The notes under the pieces are model-generated. The model did not search any database. It was given only the letters and a program-made list of their open reading frames with translations, and was not told the origin of the DNA. This document shows positions 33,295 through 33,424 of a stretch of 33,424 nucleotides of DNA, piece by piece (position 1 is the first letter of the stretch; each line of letters begins with the position of its first letter). Origin of the DNA: a bacterium (GTDB lineage: Bacteria > Bacillota_I > Bacilli_A > RF39 > UBA660); assembly GCA_029100545.1 (NCBI GenBank), contig JAQXPH010000025.1, positions 1 through 33,424 of the forward strand, written 5' to 3'. Position numbers and translations under genes: made by a program.

Positions 33295-33424
33295 TTTTAT
33301 ATACCTCTTTTGCTTTCTCTAAAACTTCTTTATAAAGTGAATTACCATTTTTATCTTTAATATCTGACAAATCTATTGTTATAACTCCTAATCTTAAATT
33401 TTGCTTTTTATAGTTTTTGTCATT
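33275..33424 (-). CDS. Unknown gene, C-terminal 49 residues only (cut by window edge)
   Basis: An open frame enters from the right edge and reads NDKNYKKQNLRLGVITIDL and then SDIKDKNGNSLYKEVLEKAK before TAG at 33277-33275. It overlaps the mobV start by 20 nt, so the two are probably translated together. The start lies outside the window. I do not recognise the family. Confidence 0.6.
   Translation of the reverse strand, partial: NDKNYKKQNLRLGVITIDLSDIKDKNGNSLYKEVLEKAKEVYKNELCNI

Noticed and set aside
1-33424. CRISPR array or tandem repeats
   Set aside because: No regularly spaced direct repeats were seen on either strand.

Overview
The window is a very AT-rich stretch of chromosome (roughly a quarter G+C by eye) from a Bacillota. 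Gene content and order point to the Bacilli. Two blocks follow the Bacillus subtilis order: rpsT / spoIIP-yqxA-lepA-hemW, and yqfC-yqfD-...-ybeY-dgkA-era-yqzL-recO. Sporulation genes (spoIIP, yqfC, yqfD), T-box controlled synthetases and extreme AT content suggest a small-genome, endospore-lineage, probably gut-associated uncultured bacillus (RF39-like is my guess, not shown by the sequence). UGA is used as a normal stop by several genes, so the standard code applies.

Layout. 1-140: 3' end of an IS3-family transposase. 296-8485: leftward genes, namely ileS with its T-box, a tail-anchored cadherin-like protein, hemW, a small HTH protein, lepA, a yqxA-like gene and spoIIP. 8644-11906: rpsT, a secreted or anchored transglutaminase-like protein, miaA and tmcAL. 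11896-13698: a large membrane protein (DUF6020-like). 13741-16205: a decayed accessory island holding a tiny hydrophobic peptide gene with a facing antisense RNA, an unknown membrane protein, a wrecked KilA-N gene and a wrecked MobV-tail-like gene; it ends against a tRNA-Arg gene. 16412-29626: a leftward housekeeping region with sepF, divIVA-like, cdsA, rseP, proS, glyS (with T-box), tdk, recO, yqzL, era, dgkA, ybeY, a VanZ-like gene, yqfD, yqfC and tex. 29640-33424: a second accessory region with a small structured RNA, an HD-domain protein, a stem-loop-rich segment ending in a pMV158-like oriT, a nicotianamine-synthase-like methyltransferase, an intact MobV relaxase and a partial upstream gene. 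This looks like a mobilizable element.

Points that stand out: (a) the IleRS signature is GIHH instead of HxGH, the variant linked to mupirocin hyper-resistance in type 2 IleRS; (b) the glyS T-box leader has only about 65 nt before its T-box sequence, too short for a normal Stem I; (c) at least three genes have consensus promoters placed so that transcription should start at the start codon (leaderless mRNAs); (d) a convergent peptide/antisense RNA pair resembles a type I toxin-antitoxin locus; (e) an intact oriT hairpin and nick site lie between the HD gene and the relaxase operon; (f) gpr is missing beside spoIIP, and phoH, the HD phosphodiesterase gene and cdd are missing from the ybeY-era cluster, where a VanZ-like gene sits instead.
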